The translations under genes and the position numbers were made by a program. From Actinomycetota bacterium (lineage in GTDB: Bacteria; Actinomycetota; CADDZG01; WHSQ01): 14,451 nucleotides of DNA. Shown in pieces: positions 7,003-14,189 of the stretch (its first letter is position 1; every line of letters starts with the position of its first letter). The notes beneath the pieces were generated by a model. The model was not told the DNA's origin. It saw only the letters and a program-made list of their open reading frames with translations, and did not search any database. The stretch is taken from NCBI GenBank assembly GCA_019348445.1, contig JAHWJK010000014.1:1-14451 (forward strand). Direction: 5' to 3'.

Positions 7003-7302
7003 TTATTCGCCGTCGGAGACGGTGCGCATCGGCCCGGTGTCGCCGCTGGCCGCGGATTCCGACGACGACCTCCTGATGACGTCGTCATCGTCCGGATCCA
7101 GGTCCGTGGCTTGCGCAGTGCGCGCTTCGGAATCTTCGAGCATGCGGCGCGCAACCCTTCGGGCGGCCTCTATGTCGTTGGCCGCGATGCCGTTCTCGTC
7201 GCCACCTCGCATCAGTTTCTGCGCGAGCCGCTCTACTTTCTCCTGGAAGGCGGGATCGAGCGGCTTCGGCTCGTAATCGGCGTCCGGATCGGAAGTCGAC
7301 AT
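7003..7302 (-). CDS. Small acidic hypothetical protein coupled to korB
   Basis: I do not recognise a family. The 99-residue product is rich in charged residues. Two likely helices span about 18-33 (FQEKVERLAQKLMRGG) and 40-60 (AANDIEAARRVARRMLEDSEA). They are followed by an acidic run (DLDPDDDD, 67-74) and a Ser/Gly-rich tail that is probably disordered. There are no cysteines, so it is not itself a ferredoxin or cluster protein. The ATG at 7302 shares its first base with the last base of the korB TGA stop (TGATG), so translation is almost certainly coupled to korB. That placement suggests an accessory or assembly role for the 2-oxoacid:ferredoxin oxidoreductase, but this is inference from position alone. 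Confidence 0.8.
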   Translation of the reverse strand: MSTSDPDADYEPKPLDPAFQEKVERLAQKLMRGGDENGIAANDIEAARRVARRMLEDSEARTAQATDLDPDDDDVIRRSSSESAASGDTGPMRTVSDGE

Positions 7303-8369
7303 CAGTTCACCGTCCAGACGTCCCCCGAGTTGAGCAGCCGTGACAGGTCCCCCGGCCCCTGCTGGTCCGCCGCCGACCTCAGCTGGTGCTCCATCCCGTC
7401 CCCGTAGGCAGGGCGGTCGACGGCCCTGAAGATCCCGAGCGGGGTGGGGCCCGTCGGGCCATCGGCCAACCGCGACAGCGCGAACGCCAACGACGGGTCG
7501 TCTCGGTGCTCGTCGTGAACGAGAAGGTTCGCGTCGCCGGCTTCACCGACCGCGACGATCTCCGCGCGTCCATCCGGCGTGATGCGAACTCCCTTGGACG
7601 CATCGGGGCCGAAGCGGATCGGTTTGCCATGCTCGAGGTAGATCCGGTTGGTGCTCCGGCCCTCTTTTCCCGTCAACGCGATGAAGGCGCCATCGTTGAA
7701 GATGTTGCAGTTCTGGTAGATCTCGATGAACGACGAGCCGCGATGAGCCGCCGCCCGACGGACGACGCTGGTGAGATGCTTCCGGTCGACGTCGAGCGTC
7801 CGCGCAACGAAGCTCGCTTCAGCACCCAGCGCCAGCGATATCGGATTGAAGGGGTGGTCGACCGAGCCGAACGGCGTCGACTTCGTGACTTTCCCCTCTT
7901 CCGACGTGGGCGAGTACTGACCTTTGGTCAAACCGTAGATCTGGTTGTTGAACAAGAGGATCTTCAGGTTGACGTTGCGGCGGAGAGCGTGGATCAGATG
8001 GTTCCCTCCGATCGATAGGCCGTCTCCGTCACCGGTCACCACCCACACCGTGAGATCGGGGCGCGCGCTCGCGATGCCCGTAGCGATAGCCGGTGCCCGC
8101 CCGTGGATGCCGTGCACGCCGTAGGTGTTCATGTAATAAGGGAAGCGACTCGAGCAGCCGATCCCCGATACAAAGACTGTCTTCTCCGGCGGGATCCCGA
8201 GGTCGGGCATCACTCCCTGGATCGCCGCGAGGATCGCGTAGTCACCACAGCCCGGGCACCATCGAACCTCTTGATCCGATGCGAAGTCGTCTCGCGTCAG
8301 TGTCCCCACGCCGCCGCCGGCCTCGGTTATCCCGCGGGTCCCGTTCAGGTCGTTTCCGCTCTCGGTCAC
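7302..8369 (-). CDS. korB: 2-oxoacid:ferredoxin oxidoreductase beta subunit (KorB)
   Basis: Thiamine diphosphate and [4Fe-4S] subunit that decarboxylates a 2-oxoacid, probably 2-oxoglutarate, to acyl-CoA and passes electrons to ferredoxin. The 355-residue product has all four cluster cysteines with the family spacing: C38 and C41 in WCPGCGDY, C72 in GIGCSSRFPYY, and C221 in YQNCNIFND. The cofactor motif is GDGDG at 113-117 and NNQIYGLTKGQ at 141-151; GIHGRAPAIATG at 87-98 is also typical. The GTG start at 8369 directly follows the korA TGA with no gap, and GGAG lies just upstream inside the end of korA. Its stop overlaps the 99-residue gene. The 2-oxoglutarate call rests on resemblance to mycobacterial KorB (Rv2454c type); pyruvate or branched-chain oxoacids cannot be excluded. 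Confidence 0.95.
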   Translation of the reverse strand: MTESGNDLNGTRGITEAGGGVGTLTRDDFASDQEVRWCPGCGDYAILAAIQGVMPDLGIPPEKTVFVSGIGCSSRFPYYMNTYGVHGIHGRAPAIATGIASARPDLTVWVVTGDGDGLSIGGNHLIHALRRNVNLKILLFNNQIYGLTKGQYSPTSEEGKVTKSTPFGSVDHPFNPISLALGAEASFVARTLDVDRKHLTSVVRRAAAHRGSSFIEIYQNCNIFNDGAFIALTGKEGRSTNRIYLEHGKPIRFGPDASKGVRITPDGRAEIVAVGEAGDANLLVHDEHRDDPSLAFALSRLADGPTGPTPLGIFRAVDRPAYGDGMEHQLRSAADQQGPGDLSRLLNSGDVWTVN

Positions 8370-10229
8370 TCAGCTCTCCATGATCTTCAGTAGCTCTTGT
8401 TCGAGATCACCCGCACGGAACGGAAGCGCTCGAACCTTGTTGATGCCGATCGTGTCGATGAGGAACTCCGCACGGATCAGTCGTGATAGTTGCCCCGTGT
8501 TGATCTCTGGGATGACGACCTTGTCGAATCGTCTCAGCACATCTCCGGTGTTCTTGGGAAACGGGTTCAGGTGCTTGAGGTGGGCCCGCGCGATCGGCTT
8601 CCCGCGGTTCCGAAGCCGCCTCACCGCTGCACCGATCGCTCCATACGTCCCACCCCAACCAAGGATGATGACCTTTGCGTCTTCGTCCGCGTCGAACTCG
8701 AGTGGTTCGACTTCTTCCTCGATCGCCTTGATCTTCGCGGCACGCAATTGCGTCATCAGGTGGTGGTTGTCCGGATCGTAAGAGATGTTCCCGGTTCCAT
8801 CGGCTTTCTCCAGGCCCCCGACCCGGTGCTCGAGACCCGGTGTTCCGGGGATCGCCCACGGACGGGCCAGTGTCGTCTCGTCGCGCAGGTACGGCCAGAA
8901 GTCTTCTCCGGCATTGGGCTGCGACGCGAACGGGATCGAGATGTCGGGCAATTTGTCGACGCTCGGGACGCGCCACGGCTCGGCGCTGTTCGCGAGGTAG
9001 CCATCGGTCAACAGGATCACCGGCGTCATGTACTTCAACGCGATGCGACAGGCCTCGATCCCGGCCCAGAAACACGACGTAGGCGAGTAAGCGGCCACTA
9101 TCGGCAACGGAGCCTCTCCATGACGGCCGTACATCGCATGGAGAAGGTCCGACTGCTCCGTCTTGGTCGGGAGCCCGGTGGACGGCCCTCCCCTTTGGAC
9201 ATCGACGATCACCATCGGGAGCTCGAGCGAGACCGCGAGTCCGATCGACTCCGACTTCAGATCGAGCCCGGGTCCCGAGGTCGTAGTGATTGCAAGGTGG
9301 CCGGCGAACGCCGCACCTACCATCATCCCGGCAGCAGCGATCTCGTCTTCGGCCTGAACCGTGCGTACGCCGAAGTTCTTGTGACGAGAGAGTTCGTGCA
9401 GGATGTCGGAGGCCGGAGTGATCGGGTACGACGCAAGGAACAGCGGCAGCTTCGACTGGACGCTCGCGGCGATGAGGCCGTACGCCAGCGCCTGGTTGCC
9501 GGTTATGCGCCTGTAGGTCCCCGGGGCCAAGGTTGCAGGCTTGATCTCGAACGCGCTGAGCTCGGCTGTCTCGCCGAACGCGTGCCCTGCTTTCAGAGCA
9601 GCAACGTTCGCTTGCGCGAGGTGAGGTTTCTTTGCGAACTTCTTCTCCAGCCACGCGATCGTCGGTTCCAGCGGCCGTGAGTACATCCACGAGATGACCC
9701 CGAGGGCGAACATGTTCTTAGACCGCTCGGCTTCTTTCTTGTTGACGCCGGTGTCCTTGACCGACTCGACGGTCATCGTCGTCATCGGGATCTCGTAAAC
9801 CTGAAAGCCGGCGAGCGAACCGTCCGTGAGCGGATTCTCGGTGTAACCGACCTTCTCGAGGTTGTTGTTGTCGAAAGCATCGGTGTTGACGATCAAAAGG
9901 CCGCCCGGGATCAGGTCCTTGAGGTTCGCCTTGAGCGCCGCAGGGTTCATCGCCACGAGAACGCTCGGCTGATCACCCGGAGTGAGGATGTCGAAGTCCG
10001 CGAAGTGGATCTGGAACGCGCTGACGCCCGCGAGCGTGCCTGCAGGTGCACGGATCTCGGCCGGATAGTCCGGCATCGTCGCGAGATCGTTGCCGAACAC
10101 GGCCGACACGCTCGTGAAGCGGTCACCCGTCAACTGCATGCCGTCGCCGGAGTCGCCGGCGAAGCGAATGACTACTCGGTCGAGCTCTTTTCGATCGGTC
10201 CCCTCAGGTGGGGCGATCTGCGTGCTCAA
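8370..10229 (-). CDS. korA: 2-oxoacid:ferredoxin oxidoreductase alpha subunit, gamma-alpha fusion (KorA)
   Basis: Partner of KorB. The 619-residue product is the bacterial fused form. A gamma domain comes first (about 18-200, with FAGDSGDGMQLTGDRF at 23-38 and AEIRAPAGTLAGVSAFQ at 57-73). The alpha domain follows (about 240-600), with SYPITPAS at 267-274, TTSGPGLDLKSE at 316-327 and RGGPSTGLPTKTEQSDL at 346-362. The Thr/Ser-rich GPSTGLPT loop and the downstream YGRHGE are as in 2-oxoglutarate-type enzymes such as mycobacterial Rv2455c. The start is a TTG at 10229 with AGGAG eight bases upstream (a second AGGAG lies two bases away); no other in-frame start precedes the conserved region closely. 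A putative promoter lies at 10277-10304, so korA-korB-99-residue gene may form its own unit even though fdxA and the SH3-like gene read towards it. Confidence 0.95.
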   Translation of the reverse strand: MSTQIAPPEGTDRKELDRVVIRFAGDSGDGMQLTGDRFTSVSAVFGNDLATMPDYPAEIRAPAGTLAGVSAFQIHFADFDILTPGDQPSVLVAMNPAALKANLKDLIPGGLLIVNTDAFDNNNLEKVGYTENPLTDGSLAGFQVYEIPMTTMTVESVKDTGVNKKEAERSKNMFALGVISWMYSRPLEPTIAWLEKKFAKKPHLAQANVAALKAGHAFGETAELSAFEIKPATLAPGTYRRITGNQALAYGLIAASVQSKLPLFLASYPITPASDILHELSRHKNFGVRTVQAEDEIAAAGMMVGAAFAGHLAITTTSGPGLDLKSESIGLAVSLELPMVIVDVQRGGPSTGLPTKTEQSDLLHAMYGRHGEAPLPIVAAYSPTSCFWAGIEACRIALKYMTPVILLTDGYLANSAEPWRVPSVDKLPDISIPFASQPNAGEDFWPYLRDETTLARPWAIPGTPGLEHRVGGLEKADGTGNISYDPDNHHLMTQLRAAKIKAIEEEVEPLEFDADEDAKVIILGWGGTYGAIGAAVRRLRNRGKPIARAHLKHLNPFPKNTGDVLRRFDKVVIPEINTGQLSRLIRAEFLIDTIGINKVRALPFRAGDLEQELLKIMES

Positions 10230-10276
10230 AACTCCTGCTCCTAGCGCCGCTTGTGACGTTTTTTTGTGTCTCGTCC

Positions 10277-10304
10277 ACTATACGGGCGCAGCGCCATTAT
10301 CCAA
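10277..10304 (-). promoter_or_regulatory. Putative korA promoter
   Basis: On the minus strand TTGGAT (plus 10299-10304) and TATAGT (plus 10277-10282) are 16 bases apart, close to a sigma-70 promoter. They lie about 50 bases upstream of the korA TTG start. The leader would contain a run of seven A's (minus strand, near 10260-10266). The strength is unknown; the match is by eye. Confidence 0.4.
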
Positions 10305-10326
10305 CCTGGTAATGCGAGCGAAATGG

Positions 10327-10557
10327 TCAAGAAGTCGGAAAGGTCTTGCGTGCGACGATGTCGTCGGCGTTCACGACGACTTGCTCACCTCGCCGAGTCA
10401 GGATCTTGATGAGCTCGCCTCGCTCGGACGTTTCGATGCCCATCACGACCCCGATCGCTTCGGAGAACTGGTGGCGCGGATCGCCGTGTAGCCGGTACCT
10501 GACCGAGACCTTGCGGCCGAGAAGCGCTCTCCAGCCCGATAGGTCTTCTTCTCCCAT
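10327..10557 (-). CDS. Small SH3-like (Rv0428c N-terminal type) domain protein
   Basis: The 76-residue product reads as one small beta-barrel: LLGRKVSVRYRLHG near residues 12-25, then EAIGVVMGI, then a basic strand pair ILTRRGEQVVVNADDIVARKTFP at the end. This pattern (GRRVVVRYR, then a VRTRRG-VxVP-like strand pair and VVARKxxP) recalls the SH3-like domain found at the N-terminus of actinobacterial acetyltransferases such as Rv0428c. Here it stands alone, with no GNAT domain after the stop at 10327. The start is the ATG at 10557; no clear ribosome-binding site is seen. It lies 49 bases after fdxA, probably on the same transcript, and 97 bases before korA. Function is unknown; the family link is from memory. 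Confidence 0.75.
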   Translation of the reverse strand: MGEEDLSGWRALLGRKVSVRYRLHGDPRHQFSEAIGVVMGIETSERGELIKILTRRGEQVVVNADDIVARKTFPTS

Positions 10558-10606
10558 GCCGCGACGTTACGAGAGCTGCGCGAAGCAGCATCGACACGAA
10601 CGGAAG

Positions 10607-10909
10607 TTAGGCCTCGCCGCGCTCTTCGGCGGGAGCGTACGGGCTCTCCATCGCGCCGCCGGATGCGTCGGGATGATCCTCGAACCACTGCGCTTGGAGC
10701 GCGGTGAAGTTCGTCCACTCCGGAGGAACGTTGTCCTCTGGGAAGATCGCGTCGACCGGACACGCAGGAAGGCAGGCGTCACAGTCCACGCATTCCTCAG
10801 GGTGGATGTAGAGCTGCTCTTCGCCTTCATAGATGCAGTCGACGGGACATTCGTCGACGCAGGCGCGGTCTTTGACCCCGATACATGGTTCGGCGATGAC
10901 GTAGGTCAT
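10607..10909 (-). CDS. fdxA: Seven-iron ferredoxin FdxA ([3Fe-4S][4Fe-4S])
   Basis: Small cytoplasmic electron carrier, 100 residues. The cysteines are C9, C17, C21 and C25 (C-x7-C-x3-C-x3-C) and C40, C43, C46 and C50 (C-x2-C-x2-C-x3-C). By comparison with Azotobacter ferredoxin I, C9, C17 and C50 would hold the [3Fe-4S] cluster and C21, C40, C43 and C46 the [4Fe-4S] cluster, leaving C25 free. The acidic C-terminal extension (55-100) is usual for FdxA. The ATG at 10909 has AGGAGG nine bases upstream (10919-10924). It stands two genes ahead of korA and is the obvious electron acceptor for KorAB. A 7-bp inverted repeat (10931-10952) lies just upstream and may regulate it. Confidence 0.95.
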   Translation of the reverse strand: MTYVIAEPCIGVKDRACVDECPVDCIYEGEEQLYIHPEECVDCDACLPACPVDAIFPEDNVPPEWTNFTALQAQWFEDHPDASGGAMESPYAPAEERGEA

Positions 10910-10930
10910 CTACGACTTCCTCCTGAAGTA

Positions 10931-10952
10931 AAGATGTGTCGGACGACATCTT
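10931..10952. promoter_or_regulatory. Inverted repeat upstream of fdxA, candidate operator
   Basis: AAGATGT (10931-10937) and ACATCTT (10946-10952) are perfect inverted repeats, eight bases apart, starting 21 bases before the fdxA ATG. On the minus strand the distal arm forms part of TAAGAT, a possible -10 box, so a dimeric repressor bound here would block transcription. The spacing and AT-rich arms in GC-rich DNA favour a regulator site over an RNA terminator. I cannot match it to IdeR, DosR or Zur consensus sites. Confidence 0.4.
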
Positions 10953-10969
10953 AGTAGGTGCTCGCGCTA

Positions 10970-10985
10970 ACGAACGTAGGTTCGT
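10970..10985 (-). terminator. Weak stem-loop after the lipoprotein gene
   Basis: ACGAAC (10970-10975) and GTTCGT (10980-10985) pair around a four-base loop, a few bases downstream of the lipoprotein stop. It could end the upstream transcript before fdxA, but no T-tract follows, so the call is weak. Confidence 0.2.
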
Positions 10986-10996
10986 GGGCTTGTGCG

Positions 10997-11434
10997 CTAG
11001 TTATCGGAACGAGCGTCCTCACGGTCCACGATGCTGACGTAGACGACCACCTTTCCTTCGCATGTCGAGGTACGTATCTGGATCGCGGCCAGATGACGAT
11101 CATCGCTCAGGTAGATCTCGGCTTCGAATCCCTCCGTCTCCTGGGTGACGATGTCCCACCCCGCCTCTTTCACCTGATCCTGATACTCGCGATACGCCTC
11201 GTTCACGCTGTATGGAGCATTGATCGTGGCAATGAAGCGTCCTCGGAGGCGTTGCGTGTTGGCGATCTCGACGCCGTCGAGCAGGAACTCGTTTGCGACC
11301 TTATCTTCGTCGACGTTCTTGGCGATCTTCCGCAGTCCGCAGGTTCCGGACAGCCCGGCCTCCCCCGGCTTCTGCTTGTCGGAGCAACCTGTCGTCGCGA
11401 TCGCGAGCACCAGCAGCGCCGCGACCGATCTCAT
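10997..11434 (-). CDS. Predicted lipoprotein, unknown function
   Basis: I do not recognise a family. The 145-residue product begins with an arginine and a hydrophobic segment (3-13), followed by ATTGC with C17 as the likely lipidated cysteine. The lipobox is imperfect because Thr rather than Leu stands at position -3. The mature domain of about 128 residues has a mixed alpha/beta look: a helix near 76-90 (SVNEAYREYQDQVKE), then alternating strands from AEIYLS to VVVYVSIV. Two further cysteines, C32 and C125, could form a disulfide outside the membrane. The ATG at 11434 overlaps the stop of the dehydrogenase gene by four bases (ATGA), so the two are translated together. Its partner or ligand is not evident. 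Confidence 0.8.
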   Translation of the reverse strand: MRSVAALLVLAIATTGCSDKQKPGEAGLSGTCGLRKIAKNVDEDKVANEFLLDGVEIANTQRLRGRFIATINAPYSVNEAYREYQDQVKEAGWDIVTQETEGFEAEIYLSDDRHLAAIQIRTSTCEGKVVVYVSIVDREDARSDN

Positions 11435-12252
11435 CCGCGGAAGTCGCTCCTCGTCCCTTTGCGCAAGAACGTATAAGCGCCGCTGCGCCGAGCTATCGCC
11501 GTCGTCAAGGCGGGAGAGATCGCGTGCGTGACGTCGACGATCTTCGTCAGGCCACGAGCAACAATGATCTCAGCTTTGTCGGCTTCGACCGCGCGGACGA
11601 CCGCGTCGGCGACCTTCTCCGGTGAGACGGGCCGCGACACGGAAGGAGGCTTCGCGCCGCGACTCCAGCGATGGAACATGCCGGAATCGGAGACGAACCC
11701 GGGACACACGACCGACACGCCGACGTGATACGGCTTGACTTCCTCGCGCAACGACCACGAGAAACCGACCAGACCGTGTTTGCTGGACGAGTAGATCGAG
11801 TTGTACGGCACGGCCGTCTTGCCCGCGACCGACGCGACGTTCACGATGTGCCCACGCCGCCGCTCGATCATCCCCGGGAGAACGAGCCGCGTCAGCACCT
11901 CGGGCGCCCACAGATTCACGCGCAGCGTCTTCTCGATCACCTCGAGCTCGACCTCTTGGTAGTGCGCGTACTTCTCGACGCCCGCGTTGTTCACCAGGAG
12001 GTCGACCGGCCCGAGTTCCTTCTCCGTCGTCTCGACCAGTGCTTGCAGATCGGCGATCTTGCCGACATCGGTCGGGATCGACACAGCTCTCCCGCCGAGA
12101 CGTTCGATGTGAACCTGCGTCTCCTTGAGATCGTCGTCGCTTCGCGCCGCGAGAGCGAGCGCGACGCCCTTGCGCGTCAATGCCTCCGCTATGTAGACGC
12201 CAAGGCCCCTCGATGCCCCCGTCAGGATGCCGATAGACCCTCGGAGCTCCAT
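11431..12252 (-). CDS. Short-chain dehydrogenase/reductase (classical SDR)
   Basis: NAD(P)-dependent oxidoreductase with a Rossmann fold, 273 residues. The cofactor motif TGASRGLG is at 11-18, NNAG at 88-91, and the catalytic residues are N113, S141, Y154 and K158 (YSSSK). A basic residue (R15) in the glycine motif and R37 after the second strand favour NADP. The substrate is unknown; the C-terminal part (PGFVSDSGMFHRW at 184-196, then a basic tail) resembles membrane-associated or lipid-acting SDRs only loosely. The ATG at 12252 is preceded by AGGAGGAGG with good spacing; an upstream in-frame start at 12294 would add 14 basic, unconserved residues. It is 69 bases after the permease gene and overlaps the lipoprotein gene by four bases. 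Confidence 0.93.
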   Translation of the reverse strand: MELRGSIGILTGASRGLGVYIAEALTRKGVALALAARSDDDLKETQVHIERLGGRAVSIPTDVGKIADLQALVETTEKELGPVDLLVNNAGVEKYAHYQEVELEVIEKTLRVNLWAPEVLTRLVLPGMIERRRGHIVNVASVAGKTAVPYNSIYSSSKHGLVGFSWSLREEVKPYHVGVSVVCPGFVSDSGMFHRWSRGAKPPSVSRPVSPEKVADAVVRAVEADKAEIIVARGLTKIVDVTHAISPALTTAIARRSGAYTFLRKGTRSDFRG

Positions 12253-12321
12253 CACCCTCCTCCTCTGCGGTACATCACGGAAACGTACTCGCAACCCGAG
12301 AAGCCGCGAACGTGGCCGTCG

Positions 12322-13170
12322 TTACACGAACCTCCATCGCCGCGCCAAACGGTACTGGACGAAGACGACCGCGGCCGTCATCGCGAACAGCAGCACGGTT
12401 ACGGCCGATGCATAACCGAATCGGAAATAGGTGAAGGCAGCACGATAGACGTACAGCGGAACGAAAGTCGTGGCGAGGCGAGGCCCACCCTCGGTCACGA
12501 TCAGCGCCGGGACGAAGTTCAGCTGGAACGACAGGATCAGATCACGCAGTGCCAACAACGCGAGGGCGGGTGCCATCAGCGGCAGGGTCACTCGGGTGAG
12601 CGTGAAGAGGGGAGAGGCGCCATCGACGGCCGCAGCCTCGTAGATGGAACCCGGCAGCGCTCTTCGAGCGGCGAGGGCGACCACGAGGCCTTCCCCGATC
12701 TGGAACGCGCTCATCACCGCGATAGCGACACGAGTCGCCCACGGATCGGTAAGCCATCCAGGGGACGTGACACCCAGAGATTCGAACGCTGCCGTAAGGG
12801 GGCCATAGATGGGATTCAAGATCCACAACCACAGCAGCGCGTACGCAACATCGGGCATCACACTCGGCAGGTACGCCGCCGGGCGACCGACGGCCGCGGC
12901 ACGCGAGCGGCTGTGTAGAAGGATCGCCGCGCCACCCGCGGCGATGACCCGCAACGGCACGGAGATCGCGATGAAGATCAGCGAATTCGCCAGCGCCTTC
13001 CAGAAGAGCGAATCATCGAAGATGCGCGAGAAGTTCTCCAGTCCGTTGAACGTCGGTGGTTGGACGCCGGAGTATTCGGTGAACGCCAGGACGATCGCAG
13101 CCATCGCGGGAAAGAGAACGAGAACGACGAGCCCCGTTAGGTAGGGCCACGCGAGAACGTCGCGCCTCAC
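12322..13170 (-). CDS. ABC sugar-type permease (MalF/UgpA family)
   Basis: Inner-membrane permease of a CUT1-type importer, 282 residues. About six membrane segments can be seen, near 9-31, 63-85, 97-120, 146-169, 196-218 and 255-274. The cytoplasmic EAA loop that docks on the ATPase is at 178-199 (EAAAVDGASPLFTLTRVTLPLM). The N-terminus (AWPYLTGLVVLVLFPAMAAIVLAF) and FNGLENFSRIFDD are typical of MalF/UgpA proteins rather than MalG/UgpE. The GTG at 13170 overlaps the ATPase stop by four bases (GTGA). CUT1 importers normally need a MalG-type partner; none follows here, since the next gene is a dehydrogenase. The partner may lie upstream of the window. The sugar or other substrate cannot be told from sequence. 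Confidence 0.93.
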   Translation of the reverse strand: MRRDVLAWPYLTGLVVLVLFPAMAAIVLAFTEYSGVQPPTFNGLENFSRIFDDSLFWKALANSLIFIAISVPLRVIAAGGAAILLHSRSRAAAVGRPAAYLPSVMPDVAYALLWLWILNPIYGPLTAAFESLGVTSPGWLTDPWATRVAIAVMSAFQIGEGLVVALAARRALPGSIYEAAAVDGASPLFTLTRVTLPLMAPALALLALRDLILSFQLNFVPALIVTEGGPRLATTFVPLYVYRAAFTYFRFGYASAVTVLLFAMTAAVVFVQYRLARRWRFV

Positions 13171-14189
13171 GGTGTCACCGCGCGTCCGTCTTCGGATTCG
13201 AAGAAACGGATGTCTCGATCGGCGAACGACACCATGACCGTCTCCCCAGGCTGGGGAACGTCGCGCCCCGGTGTCCTCGCGAGCAACTCTCCATGCGACG
13301 TGCGGAGGTGCACGACGGTCGAAGAACCGATGTGTTCGACAACCTCCACAGTCGCTTTTACATCGCCATCGGCATCGGCAAGCCGTACGCGCTCCGGCCT
13401 GATGCCGAACGCTGCCGCCTTCCTGCGGTCGGGGGTCAGCACCTCGCTAGACAAGATGCTCATCGGCGGGGTTCCGAGGAACCTCCCTACGAAGGCGCTC
13501 GCCGGATGGTCGTAAAGCTCGAGGGGCGCTCCGACCTGCTCGACGCGGCCGTTGCGCAAGACGGCGATGCGATCGCCCAGCGTCATTGCCTCTACTTGAT
13601 CGTGTGTGACGTAGATAGCAGTGCGACCTAGGTCTCTCTGAAGAGTCCTTATCTCGACTCGCGCGCGTGTCCGGAGCGCGGGATCGAGATTCGATAGAGG
13701 TTCGTCGAGGAGGAACGCGGTCGGATCTCTGACGATGGCGCGCGCCAGCGCCACACGCTGACGTTCGCCACCCGACAGCTCAGACGGCAACCGGCCAAGC
13801 AGCGGTTCCAGCTCCAAAGTACGCGCGACGTCCGCGACGGCGACTGCAACCTCAGCAGGAGGACTCTTCCTCGCCTTCAAGCCGAACGCGATGTTGGCGC
13901 GGACCGTCAGGTGCGGATACAGCGCCAGCTCCTGGAACACCATCGCGATGTCGCGTTCGCCCGGATCATCGTGCGTAACGTCGCGGCCGCCGACGAGGAC
14001 CGAACCGCGATCGAGCTCCTCCAGCCCCGCGATGCACCGGAGCAGCGTCGTCTTGCCCGACCCGGACGGGCCGACGATCACGATCATCTCGCCGTCTGGA
14101 ACCTCTAGATCGATCCCATGCAGCACGGGAATCGGCGCCGCGCTGCGTGCAGCGAATGCTTTCTCGACCCCGCGGAGGGAAACGCTCAT
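13167..14189 (-). CDS. ABC transporter ATPase, MalK/UgpC type
   Basis: Energises the importer by ATP hydrolysis at the inner face of the membrane. The 340-residue product has Walker A GPSGSGKTT at 40-48, the Q-loop Q86 in VFQELALYPHLTV, signature LSGGERQRVALARA at 138-151, Walker B FLLDEP at 159-164, the D-loop SNLD and H196 in THDQVEA. All catalytic residues are intact. Residues after about 240 form the TOBE/regulatory domain typical of MalK and UgpC (FGIRPERVRL at 266-275). The ATG at 14189 overlaps the stop of the solute-binding protein gene by four bases (ATGA), and its own stop overlaps the permease. The gene order binding protein, ATPase, permease is less common than having the ATPase elsewhere. 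Confidence 0.95.
   Translation of the reverse strand: MSVSLRGVEKAFAARSAAPIPVLHGIDLEVPDGEMIVIVGPSGSGKTTLLRCIAGLEELDRGSVLVGGRDVTHDDPGERDIAMVFQELALYPHLTVRANIAFGLKARKSPPAEVAVAVADVARTLELEPLLGRLPSELSGGERQRVALARAIVRDPTAFLLDEPLSNLDPALRTRARVEIRTLQRDLGRTAIYVTHDQVEAMTLGDRIAVLRNGRVEQVGAPLELYDHPASAFVGRFLGTPPMSILSSEVLTPDRRKAAAFGIRPERVRLADADGDVKATVEVVEHIGSSTVVHLRTSHGELLARTPGRDVPQPGETVMVSFADRDIRFFESEDGRAVTP

Noticed and set aside
10575..10589. Hairpin GCTGC-GCGAA-GCAGC between fdxA and the SH3-like gene as a terminator
   Set aside because: A five-base stem with no T-tract is too weak, and the next gene is close and in the same direction.
11671..12918. A 415-residue plus-strand open frame
   Set aside because: It is antisense to the dehydrogenase and permease genes, is very rich in Arg, Asp and His, and shows no recognisable domain.
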